Positions 16,470-25,717 of a DNA stretch of 64,000 nucleotides are shown here, piece after piece (the first letter of the stretch is position 1; every line of letters starts with the position of its first letter). The position numbers were made by a program, and so were the translations under genes. Source of the stretch: Streptomyces sp. NBC_01408 (GTDB lineage: Bacteria; Actinomycetota; Actinomycetes; Streptomycetales; Streptomycetaceae); NCBI RefSeq assembly GCF_026340255.1, contig NZ_JAPEPJ010000001.1, positions 4,681,501 to 4,745,500 of the forward strand. Reading direction: 5' to 3'. A model generated the notes under the pieces. It did not search any database. It worked only from the letters and a program-made list of their open reading frames with translations, and was not told the origin of the DNA.

Positions 16470-17759
16470 GTGAACTGGCTCATCCACGACTACCGCGAGA
16501 GCGATCTCGCAGCGGTGGTCCACCTGATCGACACGACGGCCGAACTCGGCCAGGAGTCCGTCTTCTCGCTCGCCGAGTGCATCAGCGCCCTCACCGACCG
16601 GCAGCCCTGCGTGGTCGCCGTCCACCAGGGCGTCCCGATCGGCGCCGCCCTCGCCTGCGTCACCGGGGAACGGGCCTGGGTCATGCGCATCGCCATCGCC
16701 GCCGGCTGGCGCGGCCGGGGCCTGGCCTCCGCGCTGCTCGTCGAGCTGGAGCGGCGGCTCATCGCCGCCCGCGTCGGCCGGATCGCGTACGTCCTCCCCG
16801 AGGAGGACCTGCTCGGCGAGGGCCTCCTGAACGCCGGCTACACCCGGCAGCCCGCCGTCGCCTACTTCGAGAAGACCGAGCCGCTGCACGGACCGGCAGC
16901 AGGCCTCCTCGACGACCTCGGCGGCCGCTTCCTGCCCAACGACCTGTGGGCCAAGGTCGCGGGCATGGAGAAGGAGAAGGACCTCATCGAACGGCGCGTG
17001 GTGCTGCCGCTCGCCGAGCCGGAACGGGCCGCCTCCCACGGCGTGCGCCCGCCGCGCGCCATCACCCTCTTCGGCCCGCCCGGTACCGGCAAGACCACCT
17101 TCGCCCGGGCCATCGCCTCCCGGCTGGGCTGGCCCTTCGTGGAACTCCTGCCCTCCCGGCTCGCGGACGAGGGCAACCTTGCGGCCGCCCTGCGCGACGC
17201 CTTCGGCCGGATCGCCGAGCTGGAACGGGTGCTGGTCTTCATCGACGAGGTCGAGGAGATCGCGCCGGTGCGCACCGAGCCCGCGCAGCCGGGCGGGATC
17301 CACGGGGTCACCAACGAGCTGCTGAAGCTGATACCCGGCTTCCGGGAGGGCGACGAGCGGCTGCTGGTGTGCGCCACCAACTCCATCCGCTCCCTCGACC
17401 CGGCCTTCCTGCGGCCCGGACGCTTCGACTACCTGATCCCGATCGGCACCCCGGACGCCGGGGCGCGCGCCGCGATCTGGTCCCGCTACACGGCGGGGCG
17501 CGCGGACGTCGACGTCACGGCCCTGGTGGCGGCGACGGAGCTGTTCACGCCGGCCGACATCGAGCACGCGGCGCGGATCGCGGCGCAGGTGTCCTTCGAA
17601 CGGGACCTGGAGGCGGTGGGCGCGCGGGGCGCGGCGGCCGCGCAGCTCGGTGCGGCCACGGAGGACTACCTGGCGGCGGTCCGGCAGTGCCGTCCGACGG
17701 TGACCCCGGCGATGACGGGCGAGTTCGAGGCGGACATCACCGCCCACGCCCGGTTCTGA
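16470..17759 (+). CDS. GNAT acetyltransferase fused to AAA+ ATPase
   Basis: This single 429-residue polypeptide has two enzyme modules. Residues 1-135 are a GNAT fold with the acetyl-CoA loop in AAGWRGRGLASALL (R/Q-x-x-G-x-G/A) and a C-terminal beta strand ending VAYFEK. Residues about 165-425 are an AAA+ domain with Walker A GPPGTGKTT (202-210), Walker B VLVFIDE (254-260), sensor-like CATNS and RPGRFDY, where AAA proteins place the arginine finger. The C-terminal helical lid contains FTPADIEHAARIA. A GTG start at 16470 is preferred. No helper genes are adjacent. The ATPase could remodel a partner that the GNAT part modifies, or the GNAT part could be a regulatory sensor. Both are inference. 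Confidence 0.88.
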   Translation: MNWLIHDYRESDLAAVVHLIDTTAELGQESVFSLAECISALTDRQPCVVAVHQGVPIGAALACVTGERAWVMRIAIAAGWRGRGLASALLVELERRLIAARVGRIAYVLPEEDLLGEGLLNAGYTRQPAVAYFEKTEPLHGPAAGLLDDLGGRFLPNDLWAKVAGMEKEKDLIERRVVLPLAEPERAASHGVRPPRAITLFGPPGTGKTTFARAIASRLGWPFVELLPSRLADEGNLAAALRDAFGRIAELERVLVFIDEVEEIAPVRTEPAQPGGIHGVTNELLKLIPGFREGDERLLVCATNSIRSLDPAFLRPGRFDYLIPIGTPDAGARAAIWSRYTAGRADVDVTALVAATELFTPADIEHAARIAAQVSFERDLEAVGARGAAAAQLGAATEDYLAAVRQCRPTVTPAMTGEFEADITAHARF

Positions 17760-17762
17760 GCT

Positions 17763-17834
17763 CCGTCCCCCGGTTGCGGCGGGGGACGGATACGCGAAGG
17801 GCCGAACGGCCGCAGGCGCGCACGGCCTGCGGCC
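17763..17834. terminator. Two hairpins between convergent genes
   Basis: CCGTCCCCC (17763-17771) pairs with GGGGGACGG (17781-17789). Then GGCCGCAGGC (17808-17817) pairs with GCCTGCGGCC (17825-17834). They separate the converging GNAT-AAA+ and exported-domain genes and probably terminate both. Confidence 0.65.
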
Positions 17835-17839
17835 ACGGC

Positions 17840-18436
17840 CTACGGGCGGCAGCGGTACGTGAACTCCACCGCGGCGGTGCGCTCGGCGGGCGCGACCAGG
17901 CGGAGTTCGGCCCTCGCCGGGTAGGTCCCCGCGCCCTTGAAGGTCCACAGCAGGTGCAGCCGGGCCTCGTGCTGCCCGCGGGGCACCCGCTCGGTCAGCT
18001 GCTCCGACCGCGTCCCGTCGCTGCGGACCCAGTGGTAGGTGAGGGTTCCCGGCCGCCCGTTGGTCCGTACGACGGCCACCACGTCGGCCGCCGCGTCACA
18101 GGGCGGGCCCGCGGCATCCGTGGTCACCGCGATGTCCCGGACCTCGATGGCGGGCCCGAACCGCTGCCAGCCGAGGTACGCGAGGACCGCGAGCAGCACG
18201 ACCGCGGCCAGGGTGTACCGGCGCAGTCCCGCGCCCCGGGGCGGCCGGGGCGGGGCGGCCGCGGTCACGGGGAACGGCGCGGGCATGGCCGCCGTGACGC
18301 CGGGCCCGAACCGGAGCACGGATCCCTCGACCCGGTCGGGTGTCACCTCCGCGGGCTCGGGAGGTCCGGTGAACCAGTGGCTGCCGAGGACGGTGGCGCT
18401 GTAGTCCTCGTCCTCGGGGCCTCGGTGACCGCTCAT
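17840..18436 (-). CDS. Single-pass protein with Ig-like exterior domain, kinase partner
   Basis: This 198-residue protein has a charged cytoplasmic N-terminus (MSGHRGPEDEDYSATVLG), a Pro-rich stretch, one transmembrane helix around residues 73-88 (YTLAAVVLLAVLAYLGW) and an exterior domain ending in TYRCRP. The exterior domain (VRDIAVTTDAAGPPCDAA, LTYHWVRSDG, KGAGTYPARAELRLV) resembles the C-terminal domain of the kinase encoded just upstream. Its ATG overlaps the kinase stop as ATGA, so the two are translationally coupled. It may be a ligand-binding partner or a decoy for the kinase receptor. The function is inferred only from position and resemblance. Confidence 0.75.
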   Translation of the reverse strand: MSGHRGPEDEDYSATVLGSHWFTGPPEPAEVTPDRVEGSVLRFGPGVTAAMPAPFPVTAAAPPRPPRGAGLRRYTLAAVVLLAVLAYLGWQRFGPAIEVRDIAVTTDAAGPPCDAAADVVAVVRTNGRPGTLTYHWVRSDGTRSEQLTERVPRGQHEARLHLLWTFKGAGTYPARAELRLVAPAERTAAVEFTYRCRP

Positions 18437-20055
18437 CGTGGGACCTCCGGCTCCTGCTGACAGCGGGGCAGCAACTGCGAGGCGGACGCGGACTTGTTCC
18501 CGGCGGCCGGCTTGGTGGTGACCCTCACGCCGCCGTAACAGCCGTGCCCCCGGGTGAAGAGGTGGCTCCGGACCACGGGGGACGCCCCGCCGGCCGGGAT
18601 CACCACGGTGTCCGTGCCGTCGGGCACGGAGTGGGCGCCCGGCGCGCTGCCGAGGAACCACTCCAGCACCACGGTGACCGGACCGGTTCCCTCGGTGGCG
18701 ACGTTGACCGTCGCCTCTCCCTGGTAGACGCCGGTCGGCCGCAGCGAGACGTCCACCTTCGTGACCTTCAGGGTCGGGGTGGGTGTGGGCGTGGGGGTCG
18801 GGGTGGGTTTCGGCGTGGGCGACCAGCTGACCGTCGGCGTGGGGGTCGCGGTGCCGCTCGGCGAAGGGGACGGGGACGGGCTGGCGGACGGGGACGGGGA
18901 GGCCGAAGGGGACGGTGTCGGTGACGGGCTCGGTGACGCCGGAGGGGCCGGGGCGGGCGAGGCCGGTCCGGGCGGGGCCGGGCTCGTCGTGGCGAACGCG
19001 GTCAGCGCCGAGGAGCCGCCCGGGGCCGCGCCGATGGCGTCCGTCGTGACCGCCAGCACCGTTCCCAGCACCAGTGCCAGCCCCGCCGCCAGCCAGCCGC
19101 GCCGGCCGGGAGCCCAGCCGGAGCCGCTGTGCAGCGTGGTCGTGGCCACGTCCGTGGTGCCGGCCGCCGGGGCGCCCGCCGAGGGGAACAGCAGCGGCAG
19201 CAGCGCCGCCAGGGCCGCCAGCTTGCGCTGGCCGCGCTCCTCCCACTGGGGCCCGTACGCGGCGAGCGCCACACCCTCCAGCTCCGCCACGAACGCCTCG
19301 GCGTTCTCCGGCCGCTGCTCGGGCCGCTTGGCCAGGCCGCGCCGGATCAGCGGGCGTACGGGCTCCGGTGCCTCGGTCTCCGGCACCGGGGCCTCGATGT
19401 GCTGCACCGCGAGCTCCGCGAAGTTCTCCCCGTCGTAGGGCTTGCGCCCGGTGAGGCATTCGAAGAAGGTCGCCGTCGCGGCGTACACATCGGCCGCGGG
19501 CGAGGCGGGCCGGCCCTGCCACTGTTCGGGGGCCATGTAGGCGGGCGTTCCGGCCACCCCGGGGGTGGCCCCGCGGTCCACCGCGATGCCGAAGTCCACC
19601 AGCTTCGACGAGCCGTCCTGGGCGACCAGGACGTTCTCCGGCTTGTAGTCCCGGTGGACGACACCGGCCCGGTGCGCGGCGGCCAGCCCGAGGAGGGAGC
19701 CCTTCAGCACCACGAGCGCGGCCTCGGCGTCGGCCCGCCCGGAGCGCTTGAGCAGCGCGCGCAGGGAGATCCCGTCCACCAGCTCCATCACGATGGCCGC
19801 GCCGCCGGGCGCCTCCACGTACTCGTACAGCCCCACCACGTACGCGGACCGCAGCCCGCCGAGCAGCCGCGCCTCGGCCCGGAACCCGCCCAGGAAGGCC
19901 TGGTCCTCGCGCAGCCGGTCGCTGAGGTACTTCACCGCGACGGCCGTGCCCGTGCCGTCGTGGACGGCGAGCACCACGCGGCCGCTGCCTCCCGAGCCGA
20001 GTTCCCTGATCTCCGTGTAACCGGGGACCGACCATGCTGTCAGCGTGCCGTCCAT
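18433..20055 (-). CDS. Receptor-type serine/threonine protein kinase
   Basis: The N-terminal 270 residues of this 540-residue protein are a Hanks-type kinase: glycine loop LGSGGSGRVVLA, catalytic Lys42 in AVKYL, HRDYKPEN at 134-141 (Tyr instead of the usual Leu), DFG at 154-156 and APEQ. A transmembrane helix follows (RGWLAAGLALVLGTVLAVTT). Next comes a long extracellular Pro/Ser/Thr linker of SP and TP repeats, then a C-terminal beta-rich domain (VDVSLRPTGVYQGEATVN to the cysteine near the end). It lacks PASTA repeats, so it is not the classical PknB. The exterior domain probably senses a ligand. The coupled downstream gene encodes a look-alike exterior domain. Confidence 0.9.
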   Translation of the reverse strand: MDGTLTAWSVPGYTEIRELGSGGSGRVVLAVHDGTGTAVAVKYLSDRLREDQAFLGGFRAEARLLGGLRSAYVVGLYEYVEAPGGAAIVMELVDGISLRALLKRSGRADAEAALVVLKGSLLGLAAAHRAGVVHRDYKPENVLVAQDGSSKLVDFGIAVDRGATPGVAGTPAYMAPEQWQGRPASPAADVYAATATFFECLTGRKPYDGENFAELAVQHIEAPVPETEAPEPVRPLIRRGLAKRPEQRPENAEAFVAELEGVALAAYGPQWEERGQRKLAALAALLPLLFPSAGAPAAGTTDVATTTLHSGSGWAPGRRGWLAAGLALVLGTVLAVTTDAIGAAPGGSSALTAFATTSPAPPGPASPAPAPPASPSPSPTPSPSASPSPSASPSPSPSPSGTATPTPTVSWSPTPKPTPTPTPTPTPTLKVTKVDVSLRPTGVYQGEATVNVATEGTGPVTVVLEWFLGSAPGAHSVPDGTDTVVIPAGGASPVVRSHLFTRGHGCYGGVRVTTKPAAGNKSASASQLLPRCQQEPEVPR

Positions 20056-20161
20056 CTTCCCGCCCCCTGCCGTGGCGCCACCGTGCCCCGACCGGTCTGT
20101 GACCGGCCACCCCCTGGGACACGCTTTCCGCCACGGCCGGTTCCCTGCCGTGCGGGTGGTG

Positions 20162-21418
20162 TCAGGCGGCGGCCGAAACCGCCCCGATCATGGCGTGCAG
20201 CCGGTCGGCCGCCGCCCGGCCGAAGGCCGGGTCGTTGATGTGCGTGTCGTAGTCGTAGAGCCCGGCGGCGCTGCCCCGCAACCCTTCGCGCAGCGCCGAG
20301 AACAGGGCCTGGTCCGCGCCGGGGTCATGGTAGGGGCCGCCCGGCACACCGAGCGTGGACAGTCCACGGAGCGGAACGCAGACGGCCGTGGGCCCGGTCG
20401 CCACCCGCAGTTTGGCGGCCACACTGCGGCCCAGCTCCGCGCACTCGGCCTCGGTCGTACGGATCACCGTGATGGACGGGTTGTGTACGTGGACGCGCCG
20501 GTAGCGGGCCCGGTCGGGCAGGGTCTCGAACGGGCCGAACTTCACCATGTCCAGCGCTCCCAGGCTCACCACCTGCGGGATCCCGGCGCGGCCGGCGGCG
20601 CTGAGCCGGTCGGGGCCCGCGGTGAGGATCCCCCCGCACAGCTCGTCGGCGAGCTCGCTGAGCGTCAGGTCGAGCACGCCCGCGAAGACGCCCTGGGCGG
20701 CCAGGGTCTCCAGGGTGCGGCCGCCCGTTCCGCTGACGTGGAAGACCAGCACCTCGTAGCCCAGCTCGGTCAGCCGCTCCCTGGCCGCGTCCACACCGGT
20801 CGTGGTCACGCCCGCCATGCTCGCCGCGATCAGCGGGCGGGCGCCGGCGCCCAGCCGGGGCGGACGGACCAGGTCCAGGCTCGCGCGGGCGAAGGCCTTG
20901 GCCATGCCGGCCACCGCCTCCACCGCGTTCGCCAGGACCGGTTCGGAGATGCTGTTGATCCCCGCGATGTCCACCACGCTGTACATCATCGTGATGTCAG
21001 CGGAGCCGACGTACGGGGAGACGTCCCCGGCCGCCATGGACGAGACCATGAGTTTGGGCACGCCCAGCGGCAGGGCCCGCATCGCCCGGGTGGCGATGGA
21101 GGTGCCGCCACTGCCGCCGATCGCGAGCACCCCGTGCAGCCGGCCTTCGGCGTGCAGGCGTAACAGGGTCGCCTCCGCGCCCCTGGCCATCGTGGTCACG
21201 GCCGCGCCCCGGTCGGCGGCCGCGCGTAGTTCCGACAGTTCCGTTCCGGCCGCCCGGGCCACCGCGTCCCGCGGCACATCGGCGGGCACCCGGGGTTCGC
21301 CCATGATTCCTGCGTCGACCAGTACCACTTCGACGCCGGCACGCTGCAGCCTCTCGCGCAGCCAGCCGTACTCCACACCCTTGGTGTCCAGGGTTCCCAC
21401 CAGCACGACGTTCGTCAT
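20162..21418 (-). CDS. Tm-1-like (UPF0261) ATP-binding protein
   Basis: This is a 418-residue cytoplasmic protein. The N-terminal half begins NVVLVGTLDTKGVEYGWLRE and includes GVLAIGGSGGTSIATRAMRA, the nucleotide-binding region of the Tm-1 N-domain. The C-terminal half carries VFHVSGTGGRTLE and the conserved VSLGALDMVKFGPFETLP block of the TIM-barrel domain. Length and motifs match UPF0261, related to the tomato Tm-1 virus-resistance factor. The bacterial function is unknown. The ATG at 21418 is preferred over the upstream start at 21433. A Nudix gene lies 55 bp upstream on the same strand, and the two may be one operon. Confidence 0.85.
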   Translation of the reverse strand: MTNVVLVGTLDTKGVEYGWLRERLQRAGVEVVLVDAGIMGEPRVPADVPRDAVARAAGTELSELRAAADRGAAVTTMARGAEATLLRLHAEGRLHGVLAIGGSGGTSIATRAMRALPLGVPKLMVSSMAAGDVSPYVGSADITMMYSVVDIAGINSISEPVLANAVEAVAGMAKAFARASLDLVRPPRLGAGARPLIAASMAGVTTTGVDAARERLTELGYEVLVFHVSGTGGRTLETLAAQGVFAGVLDLTLSELADELCGGILTAGPDRLSAAGRAGIPQVVSLGALDMVKFGPFETLPDRARYRRVHVHNPSITVIRTTEAECAELGRSVAAKLRVATGPTAVCVPLRGLSTLGVPGGPYHDPGADQALFSALREGLRGSAAGLYDYDTHINDPAFGRAAADRLHAMIGAVSAAA

Positions 21419-21472
21419 GGGTGTAATGTCCACGCACGCGGGTGCCTTGGCAAGTCAAGGCCGGGTCAACCT

Positions 21473-21964
21473 TCAGGCCTCCAGAAGTTCCAACAGCCTT
21501 TCCAGGAAAGGAATCTGAGGTGGCATCACCTTGATTCTGGCCACCGGGGGAGCGAACCAGGCCACCCGGTCCAGCTCGGGGAACTCCTGAACGTTTCCGG
21601 AGTGCGGCGGCCACTCCATGGAGAAGGTCCCGGGCACCATCAGCGCGGGGTCCAGGTCGGCCTCCACCGCCCAGATGGTCACCAGCTTCCCGCTGGCCAG
21701 CCGCACCTCGCCCAGCGGCAGGTAGTCGCCCTCCGGCGGCGGCAGCCCGATCTCCTCGGTGAACTCCCGGCGGGCCGCGTCCCGCGGGGTCTCGTCCGGC
21801 CCGTACTCGCCCTTCGGGATGGCCCATCCGCCGGTGTCACGGCCCGCCCAGAGCGGGCCGCCCATGTGGCCGAGCAGAACCTCCACGGCGGGCCCGGCCT
21901 CCTCGCCGGTCCGGCGGAACAGGAGCATTCCGGCACTGCGTTTGCGCGTCATGGGTCCATCCAT
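21473..21964 (-). CDS. Nudix hydrolase
   Basis: This 163-residue protein has the Nudix signature GEYGPDETPRDAARREFTEE. A strongly typical WAIPKGEY precedes it, as in diadenosine-polyphosphate and related Nudix enzymes. The first strand is SAGMLLFRRTG and the C-terminal helix FLERLLELLEA. It would hydrolyse a nucleotide-linked substrate with Mg2+. The ATG at 21952 (MTRKRSAG) is an alternative start. It lies directly upstream of the Tm-1-like gene on the same strand. Confidence 0.85.
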   Translation of the reverse strand: MDGPMTRKRSAGMLLFRRTGEEAGPAVEVLLGHMGGPLWAGRDTGGWAIPKGEYGPDETPRDAARREFTEEIGLPPPEGDYLPLGEVRLASGKLVTIWAVEADLDPALMVPGTFSMEWPPHSGNVQEFPELDRVAWFAPPVARIKVMPPQIPFLERLLELLEA

Positions 21965-22002
21965 GCCCCGTACGCGCGCCGCTCAGCGATCGTGGCCGGA
22001 GA

Positions 22003-23070
22003 TCAGTGTGCGTGCGGGCCCTGCCGGTGGACCGGACCGTGTGCGTCCGCGCAGTGCGGGTCCCGCTCGGACGGGCCCTCGCCCGCGCGGCCGACCGTCA
22101 GCAGGGAGTCCTGGGCGTGGTCCACCTGGAGGGTGGTGTGCGTGATCCCGTACTCCTTGCCCAGCAGCCGCTCCAGGTCGCGGCGTACGGCGTGGCAGTC
22201 GCCCTCCGGATCCACGAGCACATGGGCGGAGAGCGCCGCCTGTCCGGAGGTGATCGTCCATATGTGCAGGTCGTGCACCTCGGTGACCGGCGGGTGGCCG
22301 ACGAGCCGGTCGCCCACCGCGTCCGGGTCCACATGGGCCGGAGCGGCCTCCAGGAGGATCCGGCCGGACTCGCGGACCAGGCCGTAGCCCGCCTTCACCA
22401 TCAGCGCCACCACCACGAGCGTGGCGATCGCGTCGGCCTGCCGGAAGCCGGTGGTGAGCACGATCAGACCGGCGACGGCGGTCCCGATGAAGGCGAAGAG
22501 GTCGTTCAGGATGTGCTGGTAGGCGCCCTCGACGGCGAGGGAGGAACGGTTCGCCCGGGAGATGCACCAGGCCGCGGCCACATTCACCACGATGCCCGCG
22601 AGCGCCGTCACCACGACCAGGCCGCCCTCCACGGGCGGCGGGTCCATCAGCCGCCGCACCGCCTCGTACGCCAGCCAGAGGGCCAGCAGGAGCAGGGTCA
22701 GGCCGTTGGCCTGGGCGGAGAGTATCTCCGCCCGCTTGAGGCCGTACGTGAACCCGCCGCGGGCGGGGCGGGCGGCCAGCCGCATCGCGATCAGTGCGAG
22801 GACGATCGAGACGGCGTCGGTCAGCATGTGGGCCGCGTCGGAGATCAGGGCCAGGGAGTTGGCCATGATGCCGATGACCACCTCGATGGCCATGAACCCG
22901 GCGATCAGGCCGAGCGCGATCCCCAGCCACCGCCGGTCGGCGTCCGCGGAGACACCGTGGCTGTGGCCGCCCGGCCCGTGACCGTGACCGCCCGGCCCGT
23001 GACCGTGACCGCCGGGCGCGTGGCTGTGGCCGCCCGGCCCGCCGCCGTTGCCGTGGTCGTGCCCACTCAT
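22003..23070 (-). CDS. Cation diffusion facilitator metal exporter
   Basis: This 355-residue CDF transporter has six hydrophobic segments. It has the metal-site motifs in TM2 (LISDAAHMLTDAVSI) and TM5 (HILNDLFAFIG), then a cytoplasmic C-terminal domain (VHDLHIWTITSGQAALSAHV). The first 40 residues are a His/Gly-rich metal-binding tail made of near-identical 6-residue GPGGHG/SH units, and the extreme C-terminus is again His-rich. This matches Zn2+ (or Co2+/Cd2+) export in exchange for protons. The upstream divergent region has a CAACGG-GGA-CCGTTG dyad at 23149-23163 that could be its operator. It diverges from the FHA-ABC gene. Confidence 0.9.
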   Translation of the reverse strand: MSGHDHGNGGGPGGHSHAPGGHGHGPGGHGHGPGGHSHGVSADADRRWLGIALGLIAGFMAIEVVIGIMANSLALISDAAHMLTDAVSIVLALIAMRLAARPARGGFTYGLKRAEILSAQANGLTLLLLALWLAYEAVRRLMDPPPVEGGLVVVTALAGIVVNVAAAWCISRANRSSLAVEGAYQHILNDLFAFIGTAVAGLIVLTTGFRQADAIATLVVVALMVKAGYGLVRESGRILLEAAPAHVDPDAVGDRLVGHPPVTEVHDLHIWTITSGQAALSAHVLVDPEGDCHAVRRDLERLLGKEYGITHTTLQVDHAQDSLLTVGRAGEGPSERDPHCADAHGPVHRQGPHAH

Positions 23071-23148
23071 GGCGTCCCCCGTCTGTTCGGACCCGTCTGT
23101 TCGGTTCCGTCGCGTGAAGTGAAGCGCACCCGAGCGAGATGGGCAAAG

Positions 23149-23163
23149 GCTGCAACGGGGACC
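23149..23163. promoter_or_regulatory. Dyad upstream of the metal exporter
   Basis: CAACGG-GGA-CCGTTG lies 79 bp upstream of the CDF start codon. A second perfect palindrome, AGAGGCCTCT, is at 23176-23185. Neither resembles the Zur box I would expect in Streptomyces, so the regulator is unknown. Confidence 0.35.
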
Positions 23164-23246
23164 GTTGTCATTACCCATAAGAGGCCTCTGACCTGCGGTG
23201 ATGTCCGGTCGACGCGGCACCGGCCGGATCGTGGGAAAATCTGTCC

Positions 23247-25712
23247 ATGGTCCTGCGCCCCGGTGTGCCGGCCGCGCCCGAGCTCATTCTGGAGACCGAC
23301 AGAGGCTCCACCCCGATGAGCCCGGTCCGCATTTACCACGTCGGCCGCGACCCCCTCTGCGAGATCTGCCTCGATGACGCCCGCGTCTCCTGGCACCACG
23401 CGATCCTGCGCCCCGACGGCGACCACTGGACGGTCGAGGACGAGGACAGCACCAACGGCACCTGGGCCGACGGACACCGCGTTCACGCGTGGAGCGTCGG
23501 CGCCGGGAGCGAGCTCCGCTTCGGCGACGCCTCGGACGGGCCGCGCGCCGTCCTCCTCGGCACCGGTGCACGTGCCGCGCCGCCGCCGTCCGCGCCGCCG
23601 TCCGCGCCGCCGTCCGCGCCGCCGTCCGTGCCGCCCGCCTGGGAGCACGGCGCACCGGTTCCCTCGCCGCCGCCCTCCGAACCGGTGGCCGTACCGCCGT
23701 CCGGGGTCTCCCGACCCGCTCTGACCGGCACCTTCCGCCGCCCTACCGCCATCCGCCCACTGGCCGCACGGACCGCCGTACGCATCGGCCGCGCCCCGGG
23801 CAACGACCTCGTCATCGACGACCTCGTCGTCTCCCGGCTCCACGCCGAACTGCGCGCCCTCGCCGACGGCACGTACGAGATCGTCGACCTCGGCAGCCAC
23901 AACGGCACGTACCTCAACGGCGCCCCCGTCGAGCACGCCGCCCCCCTCGCCGAAGGCGACATCGTCGGCATCGGCCACTCGGCCTTCTGCCTCGTCGGCG
24001 ACCAGCTCCAGGAGTACGTGGACACCGGCGAGGTCTCGCTCGACGTCCAGGACCTCACCGTCACCGTCGACCACGGCCGCAAGACCCTCCTCGACCAGGT
24101 CTCCTTCCCCGTCGGCGCCAAATGCCTGCTCGCCGTGGTGGGACCCAGCGGAGCCGGCAAGTCCACCCTCCTCGGCGCACTCACCGGACTGCGCCCCGCC
24201 GACCGCGGCACCGTCCTCTACGACGGCCGCGACCTGTACCGCGACTACGCCGAACTGCGCAGCCGCATCGGCCTCGTCCCGCAGGACGACATCCTGCACG
24301 CCCAGCTCACCGTCCGGCGCGCCCTCACCTACGCGGCCGAACTACGCTTCCCGCAGGACACCGCCAAGGCCGAACGCCAGGCCAGGGTCGACGAGGTGAT
24401 CACCGAACTCGGCCTCCAGCAGCGCGCCGACCAGCCCATCCACAGCCTCTCCGGCGGCCAGCGCAAACGCGTCTCGGTCGCCCTGGAACTGCTGACCAAA
24501 CCCTCCCTGCTCTTCCTCGACGAACCCACCTCCGGCCTCGACCCCGGCATGGACCGCTCGGTGATGCACATGCTGCGCGGCCTCGCCGACGACGGCCGCA
24601 CGGTCATCGTCGTCACCCACAGCGTGCTCAGCCTCGACGTCTGCGACCGGCTGCTGGTCCTCGCCCCCGGCGGGCGCACCGCCTACTTCGGCCCGCCCGG
24701 TGAGACGCTCGGCTACTTCGGCTTCACCCAGTGGCCCGAGGCGTTCGAAGCCTTCGAGAACCAGCAGGGCCGCGACTGGGCGGGGGAGTACGCCGCCTCG
24801 CCGCTGCACCGCAAGTACGCCGACAGCTCCGGCCGGCAGCCGCGCGCCGCAGCCGGCCGGGCACAGCCCGCAGGCTTCGCCGCCGCGCCGCCCAAGGCCC
24901 AGAGCTGGGGCTCCCAGCTGTCCACCCTGATCCGCCGGTACGCGGCCGCGCTCAGCGCCGACAAGACCTTCCTCGCCATCATGATCGCGCTGCCGTTTGT
25001 CATGGGCGCCATGGCCCGCGCCCTGGCCGGCAGCGCGCTCACCCAGGAGACGGCGATCAACGCCCTGCTCATCCTGTGCGTCGGCGGAGTACTGACCGGG
25101 GCGGCCAACGCCGTGCGCGAGCTGGTCAAGGAGAGAACCATCTACCAGCGCGAACGCGCCGTCGGACTGTCGCGCTCGGCCTATCTGATGTCGAAGGTCG
25201 TGGTGCTGGGCGCCGTCACCGTGGCCCAGGCCGTGGTGCTGACGCTGGTCGGCCTTTTCGGCGTCCAGCTGAACGCCCCCGGCGGCCAGGGGGTCTTCCT
25301 GCCGCCGCTGGCCGAGATCACCCTCGTCGTCGCGCTGCTGTCCTTCACCGCCATGACGCTCGGCCTGCTGGTCTCCGCACTGGTCGGCAAGGAGGAGGTC
25401 ACCATGCCCCTGCTGGTGCTCCTCGCCATCGTGCAGGTGGTCTTCTGCGGCGCCCTCCTCCAGCTGGACGGGGTCCCGGTGATCGAGCAGCTCGCCTGGC
25501 TCGTCCCGTCGCGGTGGGCGCTCGGCGCCATGGCGGGCACCATCGACCTCGGCGCGCTGGTGCCCGGCACCCTCACCGACGACCCGCTCTTCGCGCACAG
25601 CGCAGGGGTGTGGCTGCTGAACGTCGGGATGCTGGTGGCGCTGGCCGTGCTGTTCGGAGTGCTCGTCGCCCGCCTCCTGCGCCGGCACGAGCCGGCGATC
25701 ATGCGGAAGTAG
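23247..25712 (+). CDS. FHA-domain ABC transporter, ATPase fused to permease
   Basis: This 821-residue membrane protein has four parts. The first FHA domain (residues about 25-105) has GRDPLCEICLDDARVSWHHA. A Pro/Ala/Ser linker has repeated PPSA units, followed by the second FHA domain (about 175-255) with RIGRAPGNDLVIDD and GSHNGTYLNG. The ABC ATPase has Walker A GPSGAGKST, signature LSGGQRKR and Walker B LLFLDEPTSGLD. An ABC-2 type permease with about six helices follows. This is the ABCG-like half-transporter layout. FHA domains bind phosphothreonine, and a Ser/Thr kinase is encoded two genes downstream in the same run. Phosphorylation-controlled export is therefore the likely theme; the substrate is unknown. 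Confidence 0.9.
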   Translation: MVLRPGVPAAPELILETDRGSTPMSPVRIYHVGRDPLCEICLDDARVSWHHAILRPDGDHWTVEDEDSTNGTWADGHRVHAWSVGAGSELRFGDASDGPRAVLLGTGARAAPPPSAPPSAPPSAPPSVPPAWEHGAPVPSPPPSEPVAVPPSGVSRPALTGTFRRPTAIRPLAARTAVRIGRAPGNDLVIDDLVVSRLHAELRALADGTYEIVDLGSHNGTYLNGAPVEHAAPLAEGDIVGIGHSAFCLVGDQLQEYVDTGEVSLDVQDLTVTVDHGRKTLLDQVSFPVGAKCLLAVVGPSGAGKSTLLGALTGLRPADRGTVLYDGRDLYRDYAELRSRIGLVPQDDILHAQLTVRRALTYAAELRFPQDTAKAERQARVDEVITELGLQQRADQPIHSLSGGQRKRVSVALELLTKPSLLFLDEPTSGLDPGMDRSVMHMLRGLADDGRTVIVVTHSVLSLDVCDRLLVLAPGGRTAYFGPPGETLGYFGFTQWPEAFEAFENQQGRDWAGEYAASPLHRKYADSSGRQPRAAAGRAQPAGFAAAPPKAQSWGSQLSTLIRRYAAALSADKTFLAIMIALPFVMGAMARALAGSALTQETAINALLILCVGGVLTGAANAVRELVKERTIYQRERAVGLSRSAYLMSKVVVLGAVTVAQAVVLTLVGLFGVQLNAPGGQGVFLPPLAEITLVVALLSFTAMTLGLLVSALVGKEEVTMPLLVLLAIVQVVFCGALLQLDGVPVIEQLAWLVPSRWALGAMAGTIDLGALVPGTLTDDPLFAHSAGVWLLNVGMLVALAVLFGVLVARLLRRHEPAIMRK

Positions 25713-25717
25713 GCCCG

